Of a DNA stretch of 64,000 bases, positions 35,229-43,376 are shown piece after piece. Position numbers and translations under genes: made by a program. Source of the stretch: UBA10103 sp964437185 (GTDB lineage Bacteria > Patescibacteriota > Minisyncoccia > Phycocordibacterales > UBA2100); contig CAYTFU010000001.1 in NCBI GenBank assembly GCA_964437185.1, forward strand, positions 124,001-188,000, given 5' to 3'. The notes beneath the pieces are model-generated. The model was not told the DNA's origin and did not search any database. It saw nothing but the letters and a program-made list of their open reading frames with translations. Numbering within the stretch: position 1 is the first letter of the stretch; the number at the start of each line of letters is the position of its first letter.

Positions 35229-36323
35229 ATGAAAATCTCAACAACAAAAGAATCATTTCTAAACGCGGTGTTGTTGGGAGAAAAAATAGTAGGGAAGAAA
35301 GAATCACTCCCGGTACTTTCTTGTGTGCTTATTGATGTAGGAAGTCAGTGTGTGATTCGGGCCACCAATCTCGAGGCGGGAATAGAGATCGTGCTACCGT
35401 GTGATATTCAAGAAGTGGGAATTGTCGCAGTCCGTGCAAATATCCTCACGCAGACACTCCGCGCTATTTCCGGGGATAAGGTAGTAATCTCACTTGAGGA
35501 TGGAAACCTTATTGTCGAATCTCGGGGGACAAGAACTCTTATTAAGGCGGTTCCACACGAGGAGTTTCCTAAACTCAACGCTGCTCAAGGGGGAGATGTG
35601 ATGGTTTCAAGGGCCGATTTTTTGAGAAGTATGCATTCTGTTTCGTACGCGGCATCCCCATCAATGATTCGTCCAGAATTGGGCAGTGTGTATATTTCCG
35701 TGTCACAGGGCTCAGTCACGGCGGTAGCGACAGATTCTTTTCGGTTGGCAGAAAAGGTGGTGCCCACAACGCGGAATAAGGGAGATGTCGATCTCCTTAT
35801 CCCACTTAAGCATGCTCAGGAGCTGTCTCATATACTAGAAGCGTCTAGTACAGACGAACTTCACCTCACAACAAACGAATCGCAAATGTCCGTGAGGATT
35901 AACGGTATCGTTTATACTTCCAGGATTATCGAGGGTACGTTTCCGAATTATAAGGAGATAGTTCCCAAGACATTTGAGACAGAAGCAACACTCATAAAAG
36001 CAGATTTTGCAGAAATGTTGCGCAAGGCACGGGTCTTTTCTGGGAGCGACCAACATGTTGGCTTGCACATATACCCAAAAAAGAAAATATTCAGCGCGAC
36101 CGCGCAGAGTGCAGATGTGGGGGAGATGTCTGACACCTTGGATGCGGCTCTAAAAGGAGAAGACCTCGATATTAATTTTCATATCGGATATTTATCAGAT
36201 TGCCTTCCTGTGGTCGAATCGGATTCCATCACGCTTCATTTTGCGGGACCAGGAAAACCACTGGTGGTGCGCGGGGCTTCGGACACCACGTTTAGATACC
36301 TCGTAATGCCGCTCAATAGGTAG
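35229..36323 (+). CDS. dnaN: DNA polymerase III beta clamp
   Basis: Sliding clamp that tethers the replicative polymerase, 364 residues in three repeated clamp domains. Recognisable parts are KKESLPVLSCVLIDV, the middle-domain KADFAEMLRKARVFSG and the C-terminal TTFRYLVMPL, the peptide-binding pocket end. Codon use is a little more AT-rich at the 5' end, next to the origin. It converges on the PBP gene with a 7-base gap. Confidence 0.96.
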   Translation: MKISTTKESFLNAVLLGEKIVGKKESLPVLSCVLIDVGSQCVIRATNLEAGIEIVLPCDIQEVGIVAVRANILTQTLRAISGDKVVISLEDGNLIVESRGTRTLIKAVPHEEFPKLNAAQGGDVMVSRADFLRSMHSVSYAASPSMIRPELGSVYISVSQGSVTAVATDSFRLAEKVVPTTRNKGDVDLLIPLKHAQELSHILEASSTDELHLTTNESQMSVRINGIVYTSRIIEGTFPNYKEIVPKTFETEATLIKADFAEMLRKARVFSGSDQHVGLHIYPKKKIFSATAQSADVGEMSDTLDAALKGEDLDINFHIGYLSDCLPVVESDSITLHFAGPGKPLVVRGASDTTFRYLVMPLNR

Positions 36324-36330
36324 TGCATCG

Positions 36331-38745
36331 TTACTGTACGGAGATTGAAATGTTGTATTCCTGCGTCGATCCATCGACGAGCGATGCCACTGCTCGTACG
36401 ATCCCCTGACCGCGTCCATTGGGCGAGAAAATGACCGTAAAGGGCGCTTCGCCGGATGATCCAACGAGAGCACCGTTTACAAAATATGAAACACGCAGGA
36501 CGGGCGCGGGACCTTGGAATGCAGAAGTGAACGTAATCGGTGTTCCTTGTTGAAACGATGCGCCTTGTTGTGGTGAGGTGATACGAAACATCGCGAGCGG
36601 CACGGTACCTCCCGGAGTATCTGGGTTTGGGGCGGGCGTCCAATTTTGTCCCGCCCACAGGGAAACTGGGTAATCCCAGTATGCGAACTGTGAATCCGCA
36701 GCGGGGTTTGCGGGGCGACCGCTGCGCGGATTGTTTTTATCTACCCAATATAAAATTTCATGAATACCATGTGACGCATCCGTGTTCCAGTTTCCTGTAA
36801 GTGCCGGTGGAATGGAGTCAACCTCTGAATCAGGCGCAGGAGGAGGGAAGGAATCGGAAGGTGAAGAATATTTCTGCAGCGCCTCGAGCATAAACTCGTG
36901 CCACATGGGCGCGATGATGAATGCAGCGATCCTCTTTGCCATTTCAGAATTGTCATTGTTGCCTGCCCACGCGCCGACCGCGATGCCGGGCGTGTAGCCC
37001 AAAATCCACACATCGCGGAAATCGTTGGTCGTTCCCGTTTTATCGGCGACATCGTACTCGGGGAAATAGAGTGGTGAGTTTGCGCCAAACTCCGGAGTTC
37101 GTGCCACATTGTCTGAGAGGATGTCGTTGATCTGTCGTGCTACTTGCGGTTCGAGCACTTGCGCGCTCTCAGCCGTGTATTCCTCAAGCACCTTTCCCGA
37201 CTTATCTTCCACGCGGAGAATTCCCGTCGGCGCATTGCGCGTCCCGTCGTTTGCAAACACACCATACGCCCCTGTCAGTTCAAGAAGGCTCACCTCGCCG
37301 CCGCCGAGTACGAGCGTGAGTCCATACTGATTCGCACTGCCGAGCGTCGTGATGCCGAGCGCGCGCGCCATCGAGAGTGCCTCAGTGAGGCCTGTGAGGT
37401 AGAGCGTTTTAATTGCGGGGATGTTGGTCGACTGCGCGAGCGCATCGCGCAGTTTCATAGGGCCCTTGAAGAGACCATCGTAATTTTCGGGCGAGTAACA
37501 GGGCGGCTCACTATTAAGCACGTCTTCGGGCTTGCAGTGCGTTGAGAACTGCGTTTTGAGATCGAAGACAACCGTATCGGGCGTGTAGCCTTTTTGAAAC
37601 GCTGCGGCGTACACGATCGGTTTGAATGAGGAGCCTGGCTGACGGTGCGCGAGCGCGACGTTCACCTTTCCATCGATTGTGTCGTCAAAATATCCTTTTG
37701 AACCGATCATCGTGAGAATTTGCCCTGTCTTTGGATCTATTGCCACGATCGATTGATTGGACGCATTAAAATCCCGCAGCATGCCTGGCGCGTGCTTTGC
37801 GACGATGTCCTCCGCCTTTTTCTGGAGGTCGTAGTCGAGGGTTGTAATGACGCGCAGGCCCTCTTTTACTATGGCATCCGGGCCGTATTTCGCTTCAAGG
37901 TACTCGCGGACATAAAAGACGAAGTGCGGCGCCTTGATGCCCGCCTCCGCGGTGTTGCGAAACTCCACCGTTTCACCAATCGCGGCGGTAAACTCCTCTT
38001 CCGTAATGAAGTTGTGTTCGCGCATCTTTGAGAGGACGAGCTTGGCGCGGCCATCGAGTTCGTCGCGGTGGTTGCCATAGGGAGAATAGTACGTCGGCGC
38101 CTGGGGGAGCGCGGCGAGGTACGCCGCTTGCGAGAGCGTCACGTCTTTTGCATCCACGCCAAAAAAGTATTGACTTGCTTCCTGTACGCCGTACACCGTT
38201 CCGCCGTAGGGATTTTCGTTGAGGTACGTGGAAAGAATTTGGTCCTTAGTAAAAACGCGCTCGAGTTTGATGGCGAGAATAATTTCTTTGATCTTGCGTA
38301 GGATGGTTTTGTCTTGGGTGAGGAGCGCGTTTTTCACGACCTGTTGCGTGATCGTAGATCCTCCCTGCCCAGAATATCCCTCGCGGAGGCCAAGCTGCAC
38401 GAGCGTTGCGCGCAAAAGCGCCAGTGGGCGGACGCCACGGTGTGTGTAAAAGGTGGCATCCTCAATCGCGACCGACGCTTTTTGAATGTAGGAAGAAATT
38501 TCCTCAAGCGGCACCGCGGTGCGTCGCATCGTGCCGTGTACATCGTAGAGGACGACATTGCCCGTGCGATCATAAATCTTGGTCGATTCCGAAACGCGCC
38601 TATTTTCAAATCCGTTGATCGAGGGGATCGCCACAAACGCCGCCCAAATGAGAAGGGCGCCCACGGCGCAGAGCCCCGCAATTCCGCCAACGAGGATAGT
38701 TACTTCCATCCACGCTGGCAACCATCGTCCTTTTCGAGCTGACAT
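36331..38745 (-). CDS. Class A penicillin-binding protein (PBP1A type)
   Basis: Bifunctional peptidoglycan synthase, 804 residues. A membrane helix (about 12-35) precedes the GT51 glycosyltransferase domain with EDATFYTHRGV (catalytic Glu, about 92) and GGSTITQQVVKN. The transpeptidase has SSFKP (active Ser, about 375), STN (about 443) and KTGTTND (about 570). A C-terminal Pro-rich and Ig-like part (about 690-804) is probably a wall-contact domain. It shows that the organism builds its own wall. Leaderless promoter upstream. Confidence 0.96.
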   Translation of the reverse strand: MSARKGRWLPAWMEVTILVGGIAGLCAVGALLIWAAFVAIPSINGFENRRVSESTKIYDRTGNVVLYDVHGTMRRTAVPLEEISSYIQKASVAIEDATFYTHRGVRPLALLRATLVQLGLREGYSGQGGSTITQQVVKNALLTQDKTILRKIKEIILAIKLERVFTKDQILSTYLNENPYGGTVYGVQEASQYFFGVDAKDVTLSQAAYLAALPQAPTYYSPYGNHRDELDGRAKLVLSKMREHNFITEEEFTAAIGETVEFRNTAEAGIKAPHFVFYVREYLEAKYGPDAIVKEGLRVITTLDYDLQKKAEDIVAKHAPGMLRDFNASNQSIVAIDPKTGQILTMIGSKGYFDDTIDGKVNVALAHRQPGSSFKPIVYAAAFQKGYTPDTVVFDLKTQFSTHCKPEDVLNSEPPCYSPENYDGLFKGPMKLRDALAQSTNIPAIKTLYLTGLTEALSMARALGITTLGSANQYGLTLVLGGGEVSLLELTGAYGVFANDGTRNAPTGILRVEDKSGKVLEEYTAESAQVLEPQVARQINDILSDNVARTPEFGANSPLYFPEYDVADKTGTTNDFRDVWILGYTPGIAVGAWAGNNDNSEMAKRIAAFIIAPMWHEFMLEALQKYSSPSDSFPPPAPDSEVDSIPPALTGNWNTDASHGIHEILYWVDKNNPRSGRPANPAADSQFAYWDYPVSLWAGQNWTPAPNPDTPGGTVPLAMFRITSPQQGASFQQGTPITFTSAFQGPAPVLRVSYFVNGALVGSSGEAPFTVIFSPNGRGQGIVRAVASLVDGSTQEYNISISVQ

Positions 38746-38751
38746 TGCGGA

Positions 38752-38757
38752 ATTGTA
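38752..38757 (-). promoter_or_regulatory. -10 TACAAT, 6 bases before the PBP gene
   Basis: Minus strand: GCTACAAT, TCCGCA, ATG 38745. Confidence 0.65.
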
Positions 38758-38784
38758 GCTTCTTTCCTACCTTTTCTCTACTGT

Positions 38785-39282
38785 TTACCGTGCGCGGGCG
38801 AGATGGGTGACGGCGATTGCTATAGCATCGTATTCGTCGTCGTGCTCGATTTTTTTATCAATCTTCACGAGCGCGCGAAGCATTTGCGCCACCGCTTTTT
38901 TATCAGCACCACCCCAGCCTGCCGCAGCACTTTTCACTTCGCCTGGTGTGTATTCAAATACTTTGAGTCCGGCGCTGCTTGCGGCAGAAATAAGCGCGCC
39001 GCGGACTTCCGCGACACGCATCGCCGTCTTTTGATTCTTCTCAAAAAATAATTTCTCCAGCGCCACGCAATCAGGGGAGTGCTCGCGCATAAGCCGCACA
39101 CACTCGTCGACGACTGTAGCGAGGCGCTCGGTAAACTCGCTTTTCGGTGACGTCTCGATGCATGCGGAATATAGAAGAATCTCTTTGTTCGCCCTGAGTC
39201 CAGTCGAGGGGTCGATCCCATCCTTCTCCACCACCGCCACCCCACACCTCCCATACCCCGGATCAATCCCCAAGACTTTCAT
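38785..39282 (-). CDS. ruvC: Holliday junction resolvase RuvC
   Basis: Endonuclease that resolves Holliday junctions after RuvAB branch migration; 165 residues, usual length. Acidic catalytic residues sit in GIDPGYGRCG (Asp7), ALEKLFF (Glu about 75) and the C-terminal DEYDAIAIAVTH pair. Start 39282 fits MKVLGIDPG and the promoter position. ruvA and ruvB are also in the window but separate, so all three resolvasome genes are scattered. Confidence 0.95.
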   Translation of the reverse strand: MKVLGIDPGYGRCGVAVVEKDGIDPSTGLRANKEILLYSACIETSPKSEFTERLATVVDECVRLMREHSPDCVALEKLFFEKNQKTAMRVAEVRGALISAASSAGLKVFEYTPGEVKSAAAGWGGADKKAVAQMLRALVKIDKKIEHDDEYDAIAIAVTHLARAR

Positions 39283-39288
39283 GTAGGG

Positions 39289-39294
39289 AGTATA
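39289..39294 (-). promoter_or_regulatory. -10 TATACT, 6 bases before ruvC
   Basis: Minus strand: GCTATACT, CCCTAC, ATG 39282. Confidence 0.7.
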
Positions 39295-39397
39295 GCTCAA
39301 ACAGCGTCAGCGACGATTTTGTTGCAAATGAGCTTGGTGATGGCATGATTGAGGAAGACAACTGTGTCATATCCGCTGCAACCGGGAGTAACGTGCA

Positions 39398-40384
39398 ATG
39401 TCTGGGAAGAAAGTCACTTTTCCACCCGTGCCTAAGCCATTGCATGATCTGCATTGGCCGTCTATACGCTGGTATGCCTGGGTGCACTTGATGGGTGCTT
39501 TGGGCGTATGGTACCTCTACAAGCCGTTCGACGTCGTGCTGCCTGCCGGTAGCATTGCGCATGAATTTTTGAGGACGTATTTTGGCGATACGATAATCAT
39601 CTCACGATACTCGCATTGGGCGCTTGCGATTTCAGTAGCGTTGTTCTTTTTGGTCCACCTATCCATCGGGGCGCTTGCGCACCGGTACTACAGCCATCGA
39701 TCGTACGTCGCTTCCGCAAGGATGCAGTACATGCTGCTGCCGTTCTTTGCTGCGGCTGCGCAAGGGCCGATGTTGTACTGGGCCTTGATCCATGTTGATC
39801 ACCACGCCGACACGGACGGTCCCGGTGACCGGCATTCTCCGTATCGAAGCGGGAACGGGTTTGTCGGCAGGATCGCCGGTTTCTTCTACTCGCAAATGGG
39901 ATGGCCATGTACAAACCATGGAAAACGGGAGCCGCGAATGGAGGTCTTGAAGGCTTTCATGAGGAATAAGGACGCGTACGTTCCCGCTAAGTGGGAGAAG
40001 GATAACCACAAGAAGCTAGCCTTTAGGATTGGGTTTGTTCTACCCATCGCACTGTGTAGCCTTGTCGGGGACCCTGTTACTGGTATGACTGTGGGGTGGG
40101 GGCTTCGTCTTGTGTGCAATTATCACGGGACGTGGATAGTGAACTCGATCGCTCACACGATCGGTAAGGTCACGAAGCCGGGCCAGACTGCACGCAATGC
40201 TTGGTGGTGGCTCCAAATACCGCTGGGAATTGCGTCAATCGGCGAGGCGAACAATCATGCCGAGCACCACGACGACACAAACCGTTGGATACTCGGGTGG
40301 TTTGACCCGGCCGGATGGTTCATCTGGTGCTGGATGCAGATTCGCTTGGCATCAGAGAACGAACCGAAGACTGCAACTGCCTAA
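39398..40384 (+). CDS. Membrane fatty-acid desaturase (acyl-CoA/acyl-lipid type)
   Basis: Non-haem di-iron desaturase, 328 residues. Three histidine boxes are intact: HRYYSH (about 90), HVDHH (about 127) and NHAEHH (about 288), as in delta-9 stearoyl-CoA-type enzymes, with hydrophobic segments between them. It has GGGAG nine bases before ATG and a classical terminator, unlike its leaderless neighbours. CPR bacteria generally lack fatty-acid synthesis, so it may modify host-derived lipids or be a recent acquisition. Needs oxygen and an electron donor, neither visible here. Confidence 0.9.
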   Translation: MSGKKVTFPPVPKPLHDLHWPSIRWYAWVHLMGALGVWYLYKPFDVVLPAGSIAHEFLRTYFGDTIIISRYSHWALAISVALFFLVHLSIGALAHRYYSHRSYVASARMQYMLLPFFAAAAQGPMLYWALIHVDHHADTDGPGDRHSPYRSGNGFVGRIAGFFYSQMGWPCTNHGKREPRMEVLKAFMRNKDAYVPAKWEKDNHKKLAFRIGFVLPIALCSLVGDPVTGMTVGWGLRLVCNYHGTWIVNSIAHTIGKVTKPGQTARNAWWWLQIPLGIASIGEANNHAEHHDDTNRWILGWFDPAGWFIWCWMQIRLASENEPKTATA

Positions 40385-40401
40385 GCATGTCCTAGGCGAA
40401 G

Positions 40402-40432
40402 GGCGGGTCCGTGTGATCCGCCTTTTTCTTTT
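40402..40432 (+). terminator. Rho-independent terminator after the desaturase
   Basis: GGCGG and CCGCC arms with an 11-base loop region, followed by TTTTTCTTTT. Confidence 0.85.
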
Positions 40433-40454
40433 GGGTAAGAGTGTCGGTGAGTGA

Positions 40455-40460
40455 TAGGAT
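40455..40460 (+). promoter_or_regulatory. -10 TAGGAT, 6 bases before the VIT gene
   Basis: TAGGAT, GTGTGA, ATG 40467. Confidence 0.6.
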
Positions 40461-40466
40461 GTGTGA

Positions 40467-40958
40467 ATGAGTGTTTTTGATAAGAACGATGCGGTGCATT
40501 TGCGGAATCTGGTGTTTGGTGTGGAAGATGGGATCGTCTCGACTGTTGGATTGCTCTCGGGCATCGCGATTGCAGGTGTGCCCCGCGCGACGATTTTACT
40601 TACAGGTGTCGTGCTCATCTTTGTGGAAGCAATATCGATGGCGGCAGGGAGTTTTCTTTCAGAAGCATCTGTCGATGATTTGTCCGAGGAGTCTGCGCCC
40701 AAGGCCTCGATCTCCGCAGGAGTGATTATGTTTTCCTCGTACTTTGCGGCTGGCTTCGTGCCGCTCATGCCGTATCTCTTTTTGGATGTCGGGCAAGCAT
40801 TTGTTGCGTCTATCTTTGTCTCGCTCGCCTCGCTTTTCGTGCTCGGCTATTGGAGCGGTAATGGCTCGCGGAAGCCGATGAAGAAGGCGCTCCGCATGAT
40901 GCTCGTAGGCGGCGCAGCGATATTGGTAGGTGTCCTCGCTGGAAGTTTGCTCGCCTAA
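40467..40958 (+). CDS. VIT1/CCC1-type metal transporter
   Basis: Membrane protein of 163 residues of the vacuolar iron transporter family, which moves Fe2+ or Mn2+ out of the cytosol. The family start NLVFGVEDGIVSTVGLLSGIA is clear, followed by the second helix with EAISMAAGSFLSE and three C-terminal helices. It is shorter than yeast or plant members (about 230 or more), lacking most of the metal-binding loop between helices 2 and 3, as in many small bacterial homologues. It converges on yebC with a 3-base gap. Confidence 0.88.
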   Translation: MSVFDKNDAVHLRNLVFGVEDGIVSTVGLLSGIAIAGVPRATILLTGVVLIFVEAISMAAGSFLSEASVDDLSEESAPKASISAGVIMFSSYFAAGFVPLMPYLFLDVGQAFVASIFVSLASLFVLGYWSGNGSRKPMKKALRMMLVGGAAILVGVLAGSLLA

Positions 40959-40961
40959 CCG

Positions 40962-41492
40962 TCACTCCGCGTTGGTGTATACCTCCTCGACATCGTCGTG
41001 CGAATCTATCTTTTCCAAAATTCCCATCAACTTTTCATTATCAGATTCTGAAAGTGGCACGGTCGTCTTCGGTGCCCACGTGGCACCAGAGTGCTCAAAT
41101 GCCCACAAGGCGCTCCCGGGGGAGGCGAGTGCGAGCCCCAGCTCGGAAAGGAGATGTTTGATCTCCTGAGCCGTTCTGTTGCGGTTGTCGGTGAGTGTCT
41201 CAATAATTATCGCCGCGCCGCCCGGTCCGTAGGTTTCGTATGTGATTGATTCGAGTGCCGCTGCATCAGCAGATGTGCCCTTGGCGATTGCACGCTCTAT
41301 CGTATCCTTGGGCATGTTGGTTTTCTTTGCAGTCTCGATGATGGCGCGAAGGCCTGGTGCCGCGACATCGCCATTTGCTTTCTTACTCTCGACGGCGATG
41401 CGCTTCCCAAGTTTTCCCCAAAGATTGCTCTTCGCCGCATCTTCCTTACCCTTTTGCCTCTTTATCTGCGCCCATTTATTGTGACCAGCCAT
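40962..41492 (-). CDS. yebC: YebC/PmpR family regulator, short form
   Basis: Protein of 176 residues against about 240 in most bacteria. The N-terminal half is typical (AGHNKWAQIKRQKGKEDA, RAIIETAKKTNMPKDTIERAI, YETYGPGGAAIIIE). The part after GSALWAFEHSG is much reduced before the final SESDNEKLMGILEKIDSHDD. YebC proteins are transcription factors and, in recent work, translation factors that help at proline runs. The short version is usual in CPR. No clear promoter. Confidence 0.92.
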   Translation of the reverse strand: MAGHNKWAQIKRQKGKEDAAKSNLWGKLGKRIAVESKKANGDVAAPGLRAIIETAKKTNMPKDTIERAIAKGTSADAAALESITYETYGPGGAAIIIETLTDNRNRTAQEIKHLLSELGLALASPGSALWAFEHSGATWAPKTTVPLSESDNEKLMGILEKIDSHDDVEEVYTNAE

Positions 41493-41887
41493 GGTTGATT
41501 ACGAGCAAAGCGAGTTAGCAACCATGAGTACTCAGCACCGTCATGCGTACCCCGCAACTGTCACTCAGCTCGTCTCGGCAGTATGCCTTAGAGAGAAACA
41601 ATGCGCAAAACGGTGCTGGGTGCCCTAATTACTTAGGAGCAAAGCGAGTTAGTAATTATGAGTACTCTTCGCCGGTGGGCAAATAAACTAAGATTGGTGA
41701 TGTGGTTACGTAGAGACGGTATGTGCGAGGAGCACGATATCTGCAAAAGGCGTTGCGGTACCATGGTTGCTATCAAAGCAGTATGCGTTATGGGGAAATA
41801 ATATGCAAAAAGGTGCTGTGGTACCATGATTTCTTTTCGGGTCGGATGTCCGCAAAACGGTGCTGGGCACACTGTAGTGACAATGTG
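41493..41887. repeat. Repeat-rich spacer before the toxin-antitoxin genes
   Basis: No gene found. Four related copies of GCAAAA(N)GG(T/C)G(C/T)TG(N)G lie at 41605, 41743, 41805 and 41852. A longer pair, GCAGTATGC(C/G)TTA at 41578 and 41778, recurs with a 200-base period together with the element 27 bases further on. GAGCAAAGCGAGTTAG occurs at 41503 and 41637, each followed by ATGAGTACTC about 7 bases on. GGTACCATG occurs twice (about 41757 and 41820). This looks like a decayed repeat or a set of RNA elements. Confidence 0.6.
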
Positions 41888-41915
41888 TTGACACAAGAAG
41901 TGTACCTGCTACGAT
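41888..41915 (+). promoter_or_regulatory. Promoter of the toxin-antitoxin operon
   Basis: TTGACA (41888-41893), 16 bases, TACGAT (41910-41915), then 6 bases to ATG 41922. It has the perfect -35 consensus and the strongest promoter match among the leaderless genes. Confidence 0.8.
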
Positions 41916-41921
41916 GTGTGT

Positions 41922-42197
41922 ATGACCACCATACAGATCAGGATTGATAAGAAGACGAAGGACAGTGCGAAGCGTGTCTTTAAGAAAATGGGACTTGATG
42001 TATCGAGCGGTATCAAGCTCTACTTGTCTCGCGTGGCGCAAGATGAGAGCGTGCCGTTCGTCTTACGCACGGAAAATGGCTATACACCGGAAGAAGAGCA
42101 GCGGATAATTCGCGAGACGAAATACGCCATGAAGCACGGCAAACGGTACACCTCTGTCGACGAAATCATGAAGGATTTCTTCGGAAAAGGGAAGTAG
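41922..42197 (+). CDS. RelB/DinJ-family antitoxin
   Basis: Protein of 91 residues. The N-terminal ribbon-helix-helix part (TTIQIRIDKKTKDSAKRVFKKMGLDVSSGIKLYL) is typical of DinJ/RelB antitoxins, which dimerise, bind their own operator and neutralise the toxin through the C-terminal part. Here the C-terminus is basic and ends in FFGKGK. The toxin starts three bases downstream, so the two form one operon, probably autoregulated at the promoter. Confidence 0.88.
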   Translation: MTTIQIRIDKKTKDSAKRVFKKMGLDVSSGIKLYLSRVAQDESVPFVLRTENGYTPEEEQRIIRETKYAMKHGKRYTSVDEIMKDFFGKGK

Positions 42198-42200
42198 CTC

Positions 42201-42479
42201 ATGTACACAATTATTTTCTCGGCACGTGCGGGGAAGTCCTTGCGCAAGTACGCGAAGGGAGGTTCCTTTCCGGAAGAGAAATTCGAGCGCGCCCTTCGAG
42301 AGTTACGAGCGCAGGGGCAGTTGCCCGCTGCGTACCGCGATCATAAGCTCGCCGGCAGTCTTGCTATGTACCGCGAATTTCACCTCGCGCAGGATATCCT
42401 TGTGCAATACTCAAAAGACACTGAACGCAGGTTGATAATGATTGTGAAGATAGGGACGCATAGTGAATTATTTGGCTAA
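42201..42479 (+). CDS. YafQ-family mRNA interferase toxin
   Basis: Protein of 92 residues of the RelE/ParE superfamily. The YafQ pattern is clear: DHKLAG, YREFHLAQDILVQY and the C-terminal GTHSELFG, which hold the histidines and acid residues of the ribosome-dependent ribonuclease site. Partner of the preceding antitoxin. Complete and apparently active. Confidence 0.88.
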   Translation: MYTIIFSARAGKSLRKYAKGGSFPEEKFERALRELRAQGQLPAAYRDHKLAGSLAMYREFHLAQDILVQYSKDTERRLIMIVKIGTHSELFG

Positions 42480-42908
42480 CGGGGCGTTTCTGCAGAGATA
42501 TTCACACCAATATCCACTCGAAATCCACCATTTTTTGCGTTTGCACGCGATCACACCAAAAAACGCATAGTGTAGTATTTTGCTTATCGATGTGCTTAAC
42601 CGTGCGTCGGTCGCCACCAAGTGGACGGGAGAAATCCCCGACGAACAGGTGACAGTTCCTTCTGGGTCTATCGGTGGGTGATACTGCCGAGACGATGCGG
42701 GAATAGTTTGGTCAGTTGCAGCGGGTTCATGTGCAAAGCGTAGGAGATCATATCGATTACGTGGAGCAGATGTTCAGACTCCTTGAATGACCAGAAAACA
42801 AAACGACCTCCCGAAGGAGGTCGTTTTGTTACCGTGCGTTCTGTGGCACTTATAGTACACGGTATTTCTTTGGCAATTACTCTTATCCCCACGCGCGAGT
42901 CCCGTAGA
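42480..42908. other. Spacer with a possible 33-residue ORF and a bidirectional terminator
   Basis: No established gene. TAGTGT (42568-42573) is followed by 6 bases and TTG 42580, which opens a 33-codon frame to TGA at 42679-42681 (reads LLIDVLNRASVATKWTGEI...). It fits the promoter spacing of this organism but matches nothing I know. The rest is featureless except for the terminator. Confidence 0.35.
42797..42830. terminator. Bidirectional terminator
   Basis: Long near-perfect inverted repeat AACAAAACGACCTCC ... GGAGGTCGTTTTGTT with a short CGAA-type loop; A-run on one side and T-run on the other serve both the toxin operon and the ruvB operon. Confidence 0.85.
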
Positions 42909-43376
42909 TCATGCAGGAGGCTTGGTATTTTTTTGTATGTAATCGATCTTGTACACAGTGATGACAGAATCGGGCGTCAGTTGCGCATCAGGGTATTTTT
43001 TCTGCAGCCACCGAAGGATGGACTCTGGAGTCGCGAGATCTTCGTACGCCCCAGCACATTCTTCTTGCGTAATTTCCGCGACCTTTTTTGCTTCTCGGGT
43101 GTTTACGCGAACAGCGATGCGGTTCGGTAAGAACCGCGCGGGCTGTTTTGCTGCATGGCTGCCGTACTCGTCAATAAAACCGATGTAGCTGATGCCGCGA
43201 GAATCAGCTCGAAAAAATGTTTCGTGAGTTGGCGACGTTCTGTCCCCGGGTCGGAAAAATGTCGTCGGGCGTCGTCGTAAAATCTCGGCCTCGTACTGTT
43301 TGTCCTCGGCAAGAGTTTGCAGATCAAGTTCGGAGAGATAGGAGGTATCGGCTAGATTATTGAAGCGCTCGATCAT
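42909..43376 (-). CDS. Hypothetical protein coupled to ruvB
   Basis: Protein of 155 residues, not recognised. Soluble, mixed alpha/beta, with a basic region RRRPTTFFRPGDR (about 34-46) and a C-terminal part rich in Lys and Tyr. No signal peptide. Its ATG overlaps the ruvB stop (ATGA), so it is the last gene of a two-gene unit that ends at the bidirectional terminator. Confidence 0.65.
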   Translation of the reverse strand: MIERFNNLADTSYLSELDLQTLAEDKQYEAEILRRRPTTFFRPGDRTSPTHETFFRADSRGISYIGFIDEYGSHAAKQPARFLPNRIAVRVNTREAKKVAEITQEECAGAYEDLATPESILRWLQKKYPDAQLTPDSVITVYKIDYIQKNTKPPA

